From Catalinimonas niigatensis (lineage in GTDB: Bacteria; Bacteroidota; Bacteroidia; Cytophagales; Cyclobacteriaceae), in assembly GCF_030506285.1 (NCBI RefSeq), contig NZ_CP119422.1:744001-808000 (forward strand): a stretch of 64,000 nucleotides of DNA. The letters run 5' to 3'. Below, piece after piece: positions 17,135 through 27,601 of the stretch. A model generated the notes under the pieces. The model had not been told where the DNA came from. It was given only the letters and a program-made list of their open reading frames with translations, and ran no database searches. The position numbers were made by a program, and so were the translations under genes. Each line of letters opens with the position of its first letter. The stretch's first letter is position 1.

Positions 17135-19657
17135 ATGCTCAAAAATTACCTGATCATTGCTTACCGCAACCTGTTGAAAAACAAAGTCTTTAGCCTGATC
17201 AATATCCTGGGTCTGGCAATAGGCATGGCTGCTTGTCTGCTGGTTCTGCAGTATGTAAACTTTGAATTGAGCTATGATAATTTTCATGACAAGAGTAAGC
17301 GGATGTATCGGGCGGCTCTCTATCAATATAAAGAGGGAACTCTGGATGTTAAATCAGCCCTGACTTTTCCTACCATTGGCAGAGAACTCCAGGAGAATTT
17401 TCCTGAAACAGTAGCGTCTTTTGTAAGAATGCATCATCAATCGGGTGTTTTCTCCAGAACTGACACCGATCAAGCTGAATATTTTGATGAAGAAAGGGTG
17501 TATTATGTGGATAATTCATTCTTTGAGGTATTTTCCTTCCCTTTGTTGATGGGAAATGTTAAACAAGCTTTAACCAATCCCAATGCAGTAGTAATCACTC
17601 GCTCCGCAGCCGAAAAGTATTTCGGAGAAGACTGGCGTGAAGTAAATCCGATCGGGAAAACCCTGCGAGAAAGGTCTCGCTCTGGAGGGACCGACTTATC
17701 TATTACTGGCGTGGCTGACAATCCTCCCGGAAATTCACATCTCAAATTTGACTTTCTGATATCCTATACCACAATGTATGCCTGGCAAAGTGTAGGTGCT
17801 GATTATCGATACGATACGGAAGAGAGCTGGTACTGGGATGAAGTGTATACTTATCTGGTACTAAAAGCGGGGCAAGACCCTCAACAATTAGAAGAAGCGT
17901 TCGCTCCAATCGTAAACCAGCGTACCCGCACACGGGACGAACAAGGATTTACCTTCCGTACGGTGTTGCAACCCCTAAAAGAAATTCATTTACACTCTGC
18001 ACTGATGGATGAAATGGAAGTAGGAGGAAATATCCGAACCGTCTACATATTATTTATCGTTGCAGTATGCATCTTGATTATAGCCTGGGTTAACTTCGTC
18101 AATCTTTCCGTGATCAAGGCTATTGAGCGAGGGAAGGAAATGGGCTTACGAAAAGTGTTAGGAGCGAAAAGAATTCAGTTGGTAAAACAACATCTACTAG
18201 AGTCGGCTCTTCTAAATGGTCTAGGGATATTGGTGGCATTTACACTATTTCAACTGAGTCTCCCTTACTTTGAGCATTTTGTCGGCATCACAATGGATCA
18301 TACCTCGCTTACTCAAGGGATAGGCATAGTGGTAACAGGCGTACTGCTCGTAGCCGGTACCATTCTGAGTAGTTTGTATCCGGCAGCAGTACTTTCGGCC
18401 TTCCATCCGGCTAGGGTACTTAGAGGAAAGCTAACACATTCGCGACAAGGAAGTCAATTAAGACAAGGGCTGGTAGTCTTCCAGTTTGCTGCAGCCACGG
18501 TGTTTATCATCATCGTTTTTGTCGTGAGTCAGCAGCTATCTTTCATGAGGAATTACGAATTAGGTGTCAACATTGATCAAAAACTTGTCATTGAGGCCCC
18601 TATGTTTGCTAACAGTGTAGAAGAGGCACGGGCCAATGCCTTAGCCTACAAAACAGCACTAAAAAGACATAGCTCTGTACAACATGCTACCTTGTCCCGC
18701 AATGTACCCGCTACCGAAATAAGAGGCAACAATTATGTCCGGCAGCTAGGTAAACCCGAAGAAGCTAAGTTTTATCATGTGATGGGAGTAGACTACGATT
18801 ACATGGCTACGTTTGGCTTACAACTGGTAGCCGGAAGATTCTTTGACGAAGCTCAGCCCTTAAGCAACGCGAAGATCGTCCAAAACAATGAAAATGCTCC
18901 AGACTTCGGTACTAACGATCATTCGGTCATGGTGAATGAAACTGCAATCAATAAGTTAGGCTTTTCATCAGCAGAAGAAGCCATTGATCAACAGATATTC
19001 GTATTCGGGGGAGTGAAACAGATCGTTGGAGTAGTCAAAGACTATCACCACAAATCACTAAAAAGTAGCTTTGAACCTATCATCTTCTATTTACAGCCTT
19101 CCGATTGGGAATTCATTACACTAGACATAACCCTAGCGGATGGTTCTTCAGTACAGGTTGACGAAATCATTACTTATGCCAAACAGCAATGGGAACAAAT
19201 CTACCCGGATGAACCTTTTCACTATTTCTTTTTAGACGATCTGTTTAACCAGCAATACCAGGCTGACCAACGGTTTCATCTACTGTTCAATCTATTTTCC
19301 GGACTGATCATCTTTATTTCCTGTATGGGCTTGTTTGGGCTATCCTCATACTCGACTATACAAAAGACCAAGGAGATAGGAGTTCGTAAAGTATTGGGGG
19401 CTTCCGTGCAAAGCATTGTAGCCTTACTCTCCAGAGAATTTATCCGGCTCGTACTCTTGTCAAGTATTTTAGCCTTGCCATTCGCTTATTGGGCCGCTCA
19501 GCATTGGCTAAAGAACTATGCCTTACGCATTGACGTCAGTTGGTGGCTACTACTGTCTCCCATTGCTATTGTGTTGTTCATTGCCCTGCTTACCATCAGT
19601 TTCCAAACGATCAAAGCAGCCCTGGCCAATCCTGTGGACGCTTTAAAGTATGAATAA
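17135..19657 (+). CDS. FtsX/MacB-type ABC transporter permease 1
   Basis: An 840-residue membrane protein of the MacB/FtsX permease group. It begins with the family signature (MLKNYLIIAYRNLLKNKVFSLINI) including the first membrane helix, has a large periplasmic MacB-PCD domain (about 45-275), a three-helix FtsX block, a second periplasmic domain (about 470-680), and a final FtsX block with CMGLFGLSSY...TKEIGVRKVLGAS. The doubled FtsX layout is typical of Bacteroidota. No ATP-binding subunit is encoded nearby, so it either borrows one or works as a mechanotransmitter part. First of four tandem copies, behind a sigma54 promoter, hence probably controlled by the two-component pair at 7.9-10.8 kb. 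Confidence 0.93.
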   Translation: MLKNYLIIAYRNLLKNKVFSLINILGLAIGMAACLLVLQYVNFELSYDNFHDKSKRMYRAALYQYKEGTLDVKSALTFPTIGRELQENFPETVASFVRMHHQSGVFSRTDTDQAEYFDEERVYYVDNSFFEVFSFPLLMGNVKQALTNPNAVVITRSAAEKYFGEDWREVNPIGKTLRERSRSGGTDLSITGVADNPPGNSHLKFDFLISYTTMYAWQSVGADYRYDTEESWYWDEVYTYLVLKAGQDPQQLEEAFAPIVNQRTRTRDEQGFTFRTVLQPLKEIHLHSALMDEMEVGGNIRTVYILFIVAVCILIIAWVNFVNLSVIKAIERGKEMGLRKVLGAKRIQLVKQHLLESALLNGLGILVAFTLFQLSLPYFEHFVGITMDHTSLTQGIGIVVTGVLLVAGTILSSLYPAAVLSAFHPARVLRGKLTHSRQGSQLRQGLVVFQFAAATVFIIIVFVVSQQLSFMRNYELGVNIDQKLVIEAPMFANSVEEARANALAYKTALKRHSSVQHATLSRNVPATEIRGNNYVRQLGKPEEAKFYHVMGVDYDYMATFGLQLVAGRFFDEAQPLSNAKIVQNNENAPDFGTNDHSVMVNETAINKLGFSSAEEAIDQQIFVFGGVKQIVGVVKDYHHKSLKSSFEPIIFYLQPSDWEFITLDITLADGSSVQVDEIITYAKQQWEQIYPDEPFHYFFLDDLFNQQYQADQRFHLLFNLFSGLIIFISCMGLFGLSSYSTIQKTKEIGVRKVLGASVQSIVALLSREFIRLVLLSSILALPFAYWAAQHWLKNYALRIDVSWWLLLSPIAIVLFIALLTISFQTIKAALANPVDALKYE

Positions 19658-19681
19658 ACTAATCATTAGTCACTACACATT

Positions 19682-22081
19682 ATGCTCAGAAACTACCTTA
19701 AAATAGCTTTTCGCAACCTGCTGAAGAACAAAGTTTTTTCTATTGTGAACCTTACGGGATTTTCCTTAGGCTTCATCGCCGTCATCTTCATTGCTTTGTT
19801 TGTTATTGACGAACTTAGTTTTGATCAGTACCACAGCCAAGCTGACCGTATCTATCGGGTAACGGAAACCCTTCATGATGAAAATGGAGAAAGGCAGGTG
19901 GCAAGAACAGCTTCCCGAGTCGCTCCCGCAGCCATAGAAAATTTTCAGGAAGTAGAAAGTGCGGTCAGGTTGACAGCATTAGGAAGACGCACCATGGGAT
20001 ACAAGGAATTCCGTGATTATGAAGACTTCCTGTTGACGGACTCTACTTTCTTCCGGATCTTTGACTGCCAGTTTATGGAAGGAGATCAGGAGACTTCCTT
20101 GAATGAGCCTTATAGCGTGGTATTGACCGAAACCATTGCCAAGAAGTATTTTGGCGATGAGTCTCCGGTAGGCAAAAGCATGTCCGTCAGTTGGTCTGAA
20201 CAGGAAATGACGGTGACAGCGCTCATTAAAGATTTTCCGTCCAATGCGCACTTCAGACCGGTGATGCTTTTTTCCATGTCTACCTTGTATACAAATGAGA
20301 ACTTTAGAGCCTCTGCAGAAAGTGATTGGAGTTCCAATGGGTTTGTTACCTATCTCCTACTTGGTAAAGAGGCTCAAGCAGATGCCATTGCAGATCAACT
20401 GACTGCTCTGGCCAATGCAAACAGAACAGCTGAGTATCAGCAAAACGAATATAGCTTACAGCCACTCACCGATATACATTTTCATTCACAGCATCTGGAA
20501 AATGATTATATATTACATGCTGAAATAGCTTATATATATGTCTTCGCAGGGATAGGCATATTAATTTTACTGGTGGCATTCATTAATTATATCAACCTCT
20601 CTACCGCCCGTGCCATGAAGCGTTTTAAAGAGGTAGGCTTGCGCAAGACCGTGGGTGCCAGCCGTAAGCAGCTGATGTATCAGTTTATTGGAGAATCCAT
20701 TCTCATTGTATTAATCACGCTGGTCCTGGCTGTCACTATGGTACAACTTCTGATGCCCAGCTTTAATGATTTAGCCGAGAAAACGCTTGAACTCAATCTT
20801 TTCAACAGTTCCATACTGCTTATCTTACTGGCAGTAGGCATTGTTTCAGGCATAGTAGCCGGAGCTTATCCTGCCTTCTATTTGTCGCGGATCAAGCCCT
20901 CCTTAATACTGAAACAATATTCGGCCTCACGCGAAAACACTTCTCTGCGCCAGATTCTCGTGGTAGGTCAGTTTGCCTTTGCCATCCTCATGATCACCAT
21001 TACGATCGTCAATTACCGGCAAATGAATTTTATACGGAATACCGACCTGGGCTATGAGCGTGAACAGTTGGTTACGGTGGATATTAACAGCCAGATTCTG
21101 AGGGAAAAGTACGAAACTGTCAAAGCTGCCTTCCAAAAGTTACCCAATGTCCAGAGTGTAACTGCCACGACGAGAGTGCCCGGCGAGTGGAAGGGCATTG
21201 ACAGGGCTGGAGTGAAAAATGAAAATGGGCTGCTTGAATTCCTGTACTTCGCCGGTGATGAAGATTTCTTGCCTACGTACGATATTCAATTGGTAAATGG
21301 CAGGAACTTCCGACATGCTACTGCTGATTCCGCCAAAATTCTGATTAACGAAACAGCCGTGAAAGCGATGGGCCTGGCTGATCCTATTGGTGAAACCATT
21401 GAAGTTACGCATTACGATCAGAATGAATTGACCACACCTTTTGTGGCAGAGATCATTGGCGTATTCAAAGATGTGCATTTTGAGACTGTTCATCAGAAGG
21501 TAGCGCCCACCATGATTACTTATTATCGGAATCCATTTTACCCGATTGATTATTATACCCTGAAAATTAGCACACAGGATGTACAGCAAACCATCGCATC
21601 CATAGAAGAAATGACTCAGCAATTTGATCCGGCCAACCCACTGGAATACCACTTTCTGGACGATAAATTTGAAGAGCTTTACCGTTTAGATTCCAAAGCA
21701 GGCGAGATCATCAGTATAGCAGCCTTTCTAGCGATCATCATTGCCTGTATGGGTTTATTTGGACTGGCTAACCTTTCAGTGGAGCAAAGAATCAAAGAAG
21801 TAGGTATTCGCAAGGCGTTGGGTGCCGATGTAAGCCAAATCACCTGGCTCATTTCCCGCCGATTTATCAGATTAGTAGGGATTGCTTTCCTGGTAGCCGC
21901 TCCTTTTGCCTGGTGGATAGCACATGAATGGCTCAGCGTTTTCGCTTATCATTTTAATGTATCTTTTGATTTACTTCTGATTTCAGGAGGTATCGTGCTG
22001 TTGGTTGCAGTCTTCACCATCAGCTTTCAGACGGTCAAAGCAGCCATGGCCAATCCTACAGAATCGCTGAGGTATGAGTAA
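19682..22081 (+). CDS. FtsX/MacB-type ABC transporter permease 2
   Basis: A 799-residue paralogue of the preceding gene, 24 bp downstream and probably co-transcribed. It has the same layout: N-terminal helix after MLRNYLKIAFRNLLKNKVFS, MacB-like periplasmic domain, FtsX block with MKRFKEVGLRKTVGASRKQL, second periplasmic domain, and CMGLFGLANLSVEQRIKEVGIRKALGAD near the end. It is the most diverged of the four copies (it lacks the GxxCLLxxxYVxFELSYDxFH stretch of copies 1, 3 and 4). The short spacer repeats the sequence CACTACACATTATGCTC found at the start of copy 1. Confidence 0.93.
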   Translation: MLRNYLKIAFRNLLKNKVFSIVNLTGFSLGFIAVIFIALFVIDELSFDQYHSQADRIYRVTETLHDENGERQVARTASRVAPAAIENFQEVESAVRLTALGRRTMGYKEFRDYEDFLLTDSTFFRIFDCQFMEGDQETSLNEPYSVVLTETIAKKYFGDESPVGKSMSVSWSEQEMTVTALIKDFPSNAHFRPVMLFSMSTLYTNENFRASAESDWSSNGFVTYLLLGKEAQADAIADQLTALANANRTAEYQQNEYSLQPLTDIHFHSQHLENDYILHAEIAYIYVFAGIGILILLVAFINYINLSTARAMKRFKEVGLRKTVGASRKQLMYQFIGESILIVLITLVLAVTMVQLLMPSFNDLAEKTLELNLFNSSILLILLAVGIVSGIVAGAYPAFYLSRIKPSLILKQYSASRENTSLRQILVVGQFAFAILMITITIVNYRQMNFIRNTDLGYEREQLVTVDINSQILREKYETVKAAFQKLPNVQSVTATTRVPGEWKGIDRAGVKNENGLLEFLYFAGDEDFLPTYDIQLVNGRNFRHATADSAKILINETAVKAMGLADPIGETIEVTHYDQNELTTPFVAEIIGVFKDVHFETVHQKVAPTMITYYRNPFYPIDYYTLKISTQDVQQTIASIEEMTQQFDPANPLEYHFLDDKFEELYRLDSKAGEIISIAAFLAIIIACMGLFGLANLSVEQRIKEVGIRKALGADVSQITWLISRRFIRLVGIAFLVAAPFAWWIAHEWLSVFAYHFNVSFDLLLISGGIVLLVAVFTISFQTVKAAMANPTESLRYE

Positions 22082-22178
22082 ATTTTAATGATTGATGAGG
22101 AATGACTAATGATCCATGCGAATTTCTCTTCAATAGATACCATCAGTCCGCACCAAGTCGGCAATAATCATTAACCCT

Positions 22179-24581
22179 ATGCTTCAAAACTATTTCAAGA
22201 TCGCCTATCGCAACCTGCTTAAAAACAAAGTATTCGGCCTGATCAACATATTGGGCTTGGCGATAGGCATAGCGGCCTGCCTGCTCATCATCCATTATGT
22301 GCGCTTTGAGCTGAGCTACGAAGATTTTCATCAAAATGCCGACAACACCTATCGGGTAACGCTGGACCTTTACAACGGATCGGAATATGTGGTGACCGAT
22401 TGTGAAACCTACGGACCTTTAGGGCCTATGCTGAAAGCTCAGATGCCCGAAGTACTGGATTTCGTCCGCATGTATCACAACGAATCGCGTGAGGTAAAAG
22501 TCGGTACGCATCAGTTTTTTGAAAACCGCATTTACTTTGCAGATTCCTCCGCTTTAAAGGTCTTTACCTACGATGTGCTGCATGGCAATCCCACTACCGC
22601 TCTTTCTTATCCTTTCCAGACGATACTTACGGCTTCTATGGCCAACAAATACTTCGGCAGGCTCAATGTGGTAGGAGAATCCATTGAAATTGATGATGAT
22701 TTGTACAAAATATCGGCTGTTATTGCTGACCTTCCTCCCAATACCCATTTAAAATTTGACTTCCTGCTCTCTCATACCACCATCCAAAAGATGTGGAGCT
22801 GGTATGAAGAATATGCCTGGAATGGAAATAATGAATATACCTATCTGCTGATGTCGCCCAGAACAGACCTGGCTGAATTCAACTAAAAGCTAACGAAGCT
22901 ATCCATTGAACTGAAAGATAAAATTGGGGAAGACCGCTTTGTGGCTGAACCGATTAATGATATCCATCTTTATTCTCATAAAACCTTTGAGCCGGAAGTG
23001 AATGGGAATGCCAAAGTGGTGTATTTTCTGCTGGTGATTGCCATCTTCATTCTTCTCATTGCCTGGGTGAATTATATCAATCTTTCTACTGCCCGAGCTG
23101 TGGAGCGAGCTAAGGAAGTAGGCATTCGCAAAGTGATGGGGTCGGCCAGAGGGCAGCTTATCTTTCAGTTTTTACTGGAGTCAGCTATGGTCATCATACT
23201 GTCTGCGGGCTTTGCCCTGACTCTATTACAGATCAGCTTACCGCTTTTTCGGGACATCAGCGGTCAGCCTTTGCCGCTTGCCCTGATCAGCGATCCAGTA
23301 TTCTGGTACATGCTGGCCTCACTGCTGCTTGCAGGAGCCCTATTGTCTGGTTTGTATCCCGCTTTTGTGCTGTCTTCTTTTCAGCCTACTACGGTGCTGA
23401 AAGGGAAGCTTAGCACTTCCTCTCACGGACACTGGCTGCGCAAGGGTCTGGTCATCTTTCAGTTTGCCTCTGCTGTCATACTCATTGCCTGCACCTGTAC
23501 GGTGTACCTTCAAATCCAGCATTTGCGCCATCAGGATATGGGTATGCATCTGGAGCAGGTACTTGCCATTCATGCGCCCAGCCTGGATATGCCTGACTCC
23601 CTGCGTCAGGAAAGCTCAGAAAGTTTTAAAAACCAGTTGCTGCAACATACTGCGGTGCAAAGCGTCGCCCGCTCGGAATCCCTGCCAGGCTTGAGTCTGC
23701 ACGAACTTAGCACTTCTACCGGTATCAAACGAGTGGGTGAGGATGAAAGCGGAAGGGGTTATAACTATTATATTATCCGCATGGATGAAGACTTTATTCC
23801 TACCATGGGCATGGAACTCATAGCAGGCCGTAATTTTGATCCAATGGCTCATCCCAGTCAGGTGATACTCAATGAAGAGGCAGTACGCTTATTGGGCTTT
23901 GCCAGTGCAGAAGCTGCGCTGGGAGAACAAATCACATATTACTGGCAAGATAAGCCCTCCACGGTCATTGGCGTTATCAGAAACTTTCACCAGCAGTCGC
24001 CCAAGGAAGCCCATATCCCCATGATCTTTCCCTTCATCGTCCACGAAAGTTATTATACCATTCGGCTGAATACGGAACAGATTCGTGAAAGTGTGGACTT
24101 GCTCCAGACCAGTTGGGAAAGCAGTTTTCCGAACAGTGCCTTTGACTACTTCTTTCTAAATGAAACCTATGATCTGCAGTATCGCAGCGATACACAATTT
24201 GGTCAGGTGGTAGGTATTTTTTCTACTCTCGCCATCTTCATTGCCTGTATGGGCTTGTTTGGGCTATCTTCCTTTACCATCGTACAGCGAACCAAAGAAA
24301 TCGGCATTCGCAAGGTGCTGGGGGCTTCCATAAGTCAGATTGTCCGACTCCTCTCCCGGGACTTTATCCGTCTGGTATTCGTTGCCAGTATCGTGGCGAT
24401 ACCCGTTGCCTATTTCGCAATGAAGGAATGGCTGAATGGATATGCCACCCGGATCAGCCTGAGCTGGTGGATATTTGCATTTCCCCTATGTACGATTTTG
24501 TTGATTGCTTTACTCACTGTAAGTTTTCAGACTATCAGAGCTGCCATAGCCAATCCAGCAAAATCGCTTCGCTATGAATAA
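22179..24581 (+). pseudogene. FtsX/MacB-type permease 3, interrupted by an in-frame stop
   Basis: One reading frame of 801 codons is broken by a single TAA at codon 236 (22884-22886). Translation on both sides stays in the same frame and matches the family without a gap: ...LAEFN, stop, KLTKLSIELKDKIGEDRF, then the FtsX block (VERAKEVGIRKVMGSARGQL) and the final FGLSSFTIVQRTKEIGIRKVLGAS. The break falls inside the first periplasmic domain. A single base change (for example CAA to TAA) explains it. The part after the stop could restart at the GTG at 22941, but that product would lack the first helix and most of the periplasmic domain. Either a recent mutation or a sequencing error. Confidence 0.85.
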
Positions 24582-24648
24582 AATTTAATAACTGATGAGG
24601 AATAAGTAATGATTAATCGTTCATCATCCATCACTAATCATTGACACC

Positions 24649-27078
24649 ATGCTCAGAAACTATCTTACCATCGCCTACCGCCACTTACTCAAGAATAAAG
24701 TTTTTTCCTTTATCAATATCCTGGGACTGTCCATTGGCATGGCAGCCAGTTTCTTCATCTTACAGTATGTGAGCTTTGAATTGAGTTATGATGATTTTCA
24801 TAGCCATGCTCAAGATACCTATCGGGTAACGATGGATATTTACAAAAATGGGGAACAGGAAGTTCAGTCAGCACGGGTGGCGCCAGGTGTGGCTGCTGCC
24901 TTTGAGACTGAGTTTTCTGAGATTGAAAACTACACCCGCTTGCTTATTCTCGGGCCGGATGCTGTGCTTACCTACCAAGATCGCTATGTCGGAGAAGAAG
25001 GCGTCTACCTGGCGGACTCGGCTTTCTTTGAAGTATTTTCTTATGATTTGCTTTATGGGAATGAGGAGACTGCATTAAGCGAACCCTTTTCTGTGATCAT
25101 AACCCAAAGCACCGCTCAGATGCTGTTTGAAGACGAGAATCCGGTGGGACAGGAAATTGTGATGAATGCTTCTAATTTTGATGGTAATTCAATACCGTTC
25201 AAAGTGAGCGGAGTGATTAAGGATTTTCCTGCCAATACACATTTAAAGCCAGCAGTACTTATCTCTTACCCTACGCTCTTTGAATTTGTAGGCCATCAGT
25301 TTGACGAATCCTGGACCTGGAACGAAACTTATACCTACTTTAAGCTACAGCCTAGTACTGATCCTCAAGTATTATCGGCTGAATTTCCGGAAGTAGTACA
25401 TCGTTTCAACAAAGCTCAGTTGGACGAGCAGAAACTGGACTGGCAATATCAGCTTCAACCCATCACGGATATCCATCTGTATTCGGATTTACAACATGAG
25501 TTAGCCTTTACTGATGCCGTGAATGGCAGCGCTTTCTATGTCTATTTTCTGGCAGTGGTAGGCCTGATGATCATCCTGATTGCTTACATTAACTTTATCA
25601 ATCTGGTGACGGTAAAAGCATTGAACAGAGCCAAGGAAGTAGGCATCAGAAAAGTATCGGGTGCTCATCATAGCCAATTGATCTTTCAATTTTTCCTGGA
25701 ATCACTGCTAGTTAATGTCATTGCCATTATCTTGAGTGTTACCCTTTTACAGCTGGGGACTCCGTACTTTTCAGCGCTATTTGATGTAAAGCTTACGCTT
25801 GTTACAGATAGCCATCCACTCCTTCTGGCTAGCTTTGGAATCTTCGTCTTACTACTGGTTTTGGGCAGTGGTTTTTATCCAGCATTTGTGCTTGCCCGTT
25901 ACCAGCCTGACAAGGTGCTGAAAGGCAGTATCAGCAAAGGAAAATCCGGGGCAAAGCTTAGAAAGTTGCTGGTCACCGCACAGTTTGCTATCGCTATAGT
26001 ATTAATTGCCCTCACACTGACAGCAGGGCTACAGATTCGCTACATGCAGCAGCAGTCTCTGGGATTTGAACCTGAACAGATGGTGGTTGTGAAAGGTCCC
26101 AAGGCTTATGATTATGGTTATGAGAATAATTTCTCTGCTTTTCAAAACAAGCTAAGCTCTCTAGCGCAAGTGAATAGCGTTTCGGGTGCTATTGTAGTAC
26201 CGGGGCAGGAGATTTATCACTATAACGCTCAGGTCATGCTCAACGGTGAACAGACTTCCGGTGTATTTGCGCTCAATTTTGTGGCTCCGAATTACTTTTC
26301 ACATTACGGAATTCCTCTGGTGGGCGGTCGTGTCTTCAGAGAAGAAGAAGCAGGCCAACCCAAGTGGGTGATCAATGAAGCAGCCATGAAACTTCTGGGG
26401 TTTGACAAAGCGGAAGAAGCACTTATGCAAACGATTGATAGAAATGGGCAAAAAGGAGAAATCATCGGAGTGGTCAAAGATTTTCATCACCAGAGCCTGA
26501 AAGAGGCGATCAGCCCTACACTGTTTTATTGCAGCAGGGAGCATAATTACTATTCCGTAAAAGTTGAAAATGGGCAATTGCCAGAGACTTTAAAGCAGGT
26601 ACAAGCTACCTATATGGATTTGTTTCCCGGCAGTCCTTACGAATATTTCTTTCTAGATGAGTTTTTCAACCGGCAGTACCAGGCTGAGCAGCAGTTCAAC
26701 ATCTTCTTTCGTATCTTTTCTGGTCTGGCCATTTTTATTGCCTGCTTAGGTTTATTCGGGCTCTCTGCCTTTATGGCTACCCAAAGAACCAAAGAGATAG
26801 GCATTAGAAAAGTACTGGGTGCTTCGGTGAGTAATATTCTTGGCTTGCTTTCCAGAGATTTTATGAAACTGGTATTGATTGCCGGTATTCCTGCCCTGCC
26901 CCTTGCCTACTGGGCGATGCATGAGTGGCTGCAAAACTATGCTTTTCGCATTGACATCAGTTGGTGGCTGCTGGCAATACCTTTGGCATTGGTACTGTTT
27001 CTGGCACTGATCACAGTATCGGTACATACCCTGAAAGCAGCGTATACCAATCCGTCAAAATCGCTGAGATATGAATGA
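24649..27078 (+). CDS. FtsX/MacB-type ABC transporter permease 4
   Basis: An 809-residue intact paralogue. It opens with MLRNYLTIAYRHLLKNKVFSFIN and has both FtsX blocks (NRAKEVGIRKVSGAHHSQL and FGLSAFMATQRTKEIGIRKVLGAS) and two periplasmic domains. The 67-bp spacer before it repeats the spacer before copy 3 (TGATGAGGAATNANTAATGAT), so copies 3 and 4 probably arose by a duplication that included the spacer. It ends the array; no terminator is obvious in the next 148 bp. Confidence 0.93.
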   Translation: MLRNYLTIAYRHLLKNKVFSFINILGLSIGMAASFFILQYVSFELSYDDFHSHAQDTYRVTMDIYKNGEQEVQSARVAPGVAAAFETEFSEIENYTRLLILGPDAVLTYQDRYVGEEGVYLADSAFFEVFSYDLLYGNEETALSEPFSVIITQSTAQMLFEDENPVGQEIVMNASNFDGNSIPFKVSGVIKDFPANTHLKPAVLISYPTLFEFVGHQFDESWTWNETYTYFKLQPSTDPQVLSAEFPEVVHRFNKAQLDEQKLDWQYQLQPITDIHLYSDLQHELAFTDAVNGSAFYVYFLAVVGLMIILIAYINFINLVTVKALNRAKEVGIRKVSGAHHSQLIFQFFLESLLVNVIAIILSVTLLQLGTPYFSALFDVKLTLVTDSHPLLLASFGIFVLLLVLGSGFYPAFVLARYQPDKVLKGSISKGKSGAKLRKLLVTAQFAIAIVLIALTLTAGLQIRYMQQQSLGFEPEQMVVVKGPKAYDYGYENNFSAFQNKLSSLAQVNSVSGAIVVPGQEIYHYNAQVMLNGEQTSGVFALNFVAPNYFSHYGIPLVGGRVFREEEAGQPKWVINEAAMKLLGFDKAEEALMQTIDRNGQKGEIIGVVKDFHHQSLKEAISPTLFYCSREHNYYSVKVENGQLPETLKQVQATYMDLFPGSPYEYFFLDEFFNRQYQAEQQFNIFFRIFSGLAIFIACLGLFGLSAFMATQRTKEIGIRKVLGASVSNILGLLSRDFMKLVLIAGIPALPLAYWAMHEWLQNYAFRIDISWWLLAIPLALVLFLALITVSVHTLKAAYTNPSKSLRYE

Positions 27079-27226
27079 TTGATGATAAGCCAGGATGGGT
27101 AATGAAGACAATCTACATGTACATTTTTCATTCAACATTTGTCAATATGGATGAATCGTCCGAATATTGGATAAACGCCCAAACAGATCGCAGATGACTT
27201 GCGTTCAACTAAGAAACTATCAACAT

Positions 27227-27595
27227 ATGCAGCGATTTTTCTTATTGACTTTACTGGTGCTTTTTTTCAGTGCTTGTCAGGAATTTGACTCTACCAAAAT
27301 TATAGAACCTACAGATTTCCAGATTGAAGCGGTGAGTCTCAACCTCAGCGAAGGGGTACTGGCTACCAATGTAGCGGCTCAAAAAGTAGAGGAAGATACA
27401 CAGTTTACTATTGTGGGCGCTACCCTGCGGCATGAAGGAAAGGAAACAGTAGGGATTTGGCTGTTTGACGAGCAAAACCCCTCTTCCATTAAAAGTGTCA
27501 ATGAAGCTGCGCTGGCATTCTCGCCCTTTCCGGAGCAACATCAGCTAAAGGTTACGAGTGAAGCCCGTAACCTTTCCGCTTTTCTTCAGCGTTAA
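27227..27595 (+). CDS. Small lipoprotein of unknown function
   Basis: A 122-residue protein. The ATG at 27227 starts a lipoprotein signal (MQRFFLLTLLVLFFSAC) with the lipobox FSAC, while the longer frame would put 20 unrelated residues ahead. The mature part has alternating beta-like strands and resembles the LEA-2/immunoglobulin-like fold of small lipoproteins (IEAVSLNLSEGVLATNVAAQKVEEDTQF is one continuous stretch). I do not recognise the family. It follows the FtsX array by 148 bp and converges on the metalloprotease with only 6 bp between stops. Confidence 0.65.
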   Translation: MQRFFLLTLLVLFFSACQEFDSTKIIEPTDFQIEAVSLNLSEGVLATNVAAQKVEEDTQFTIVGATLRHEGKETVGIWLFDEQNPSSIKSVNEAALAFSPFPEQHQLKVTSEARNLSAFLQR

Positions 27596-27601
27596 GAGAA
27601 T

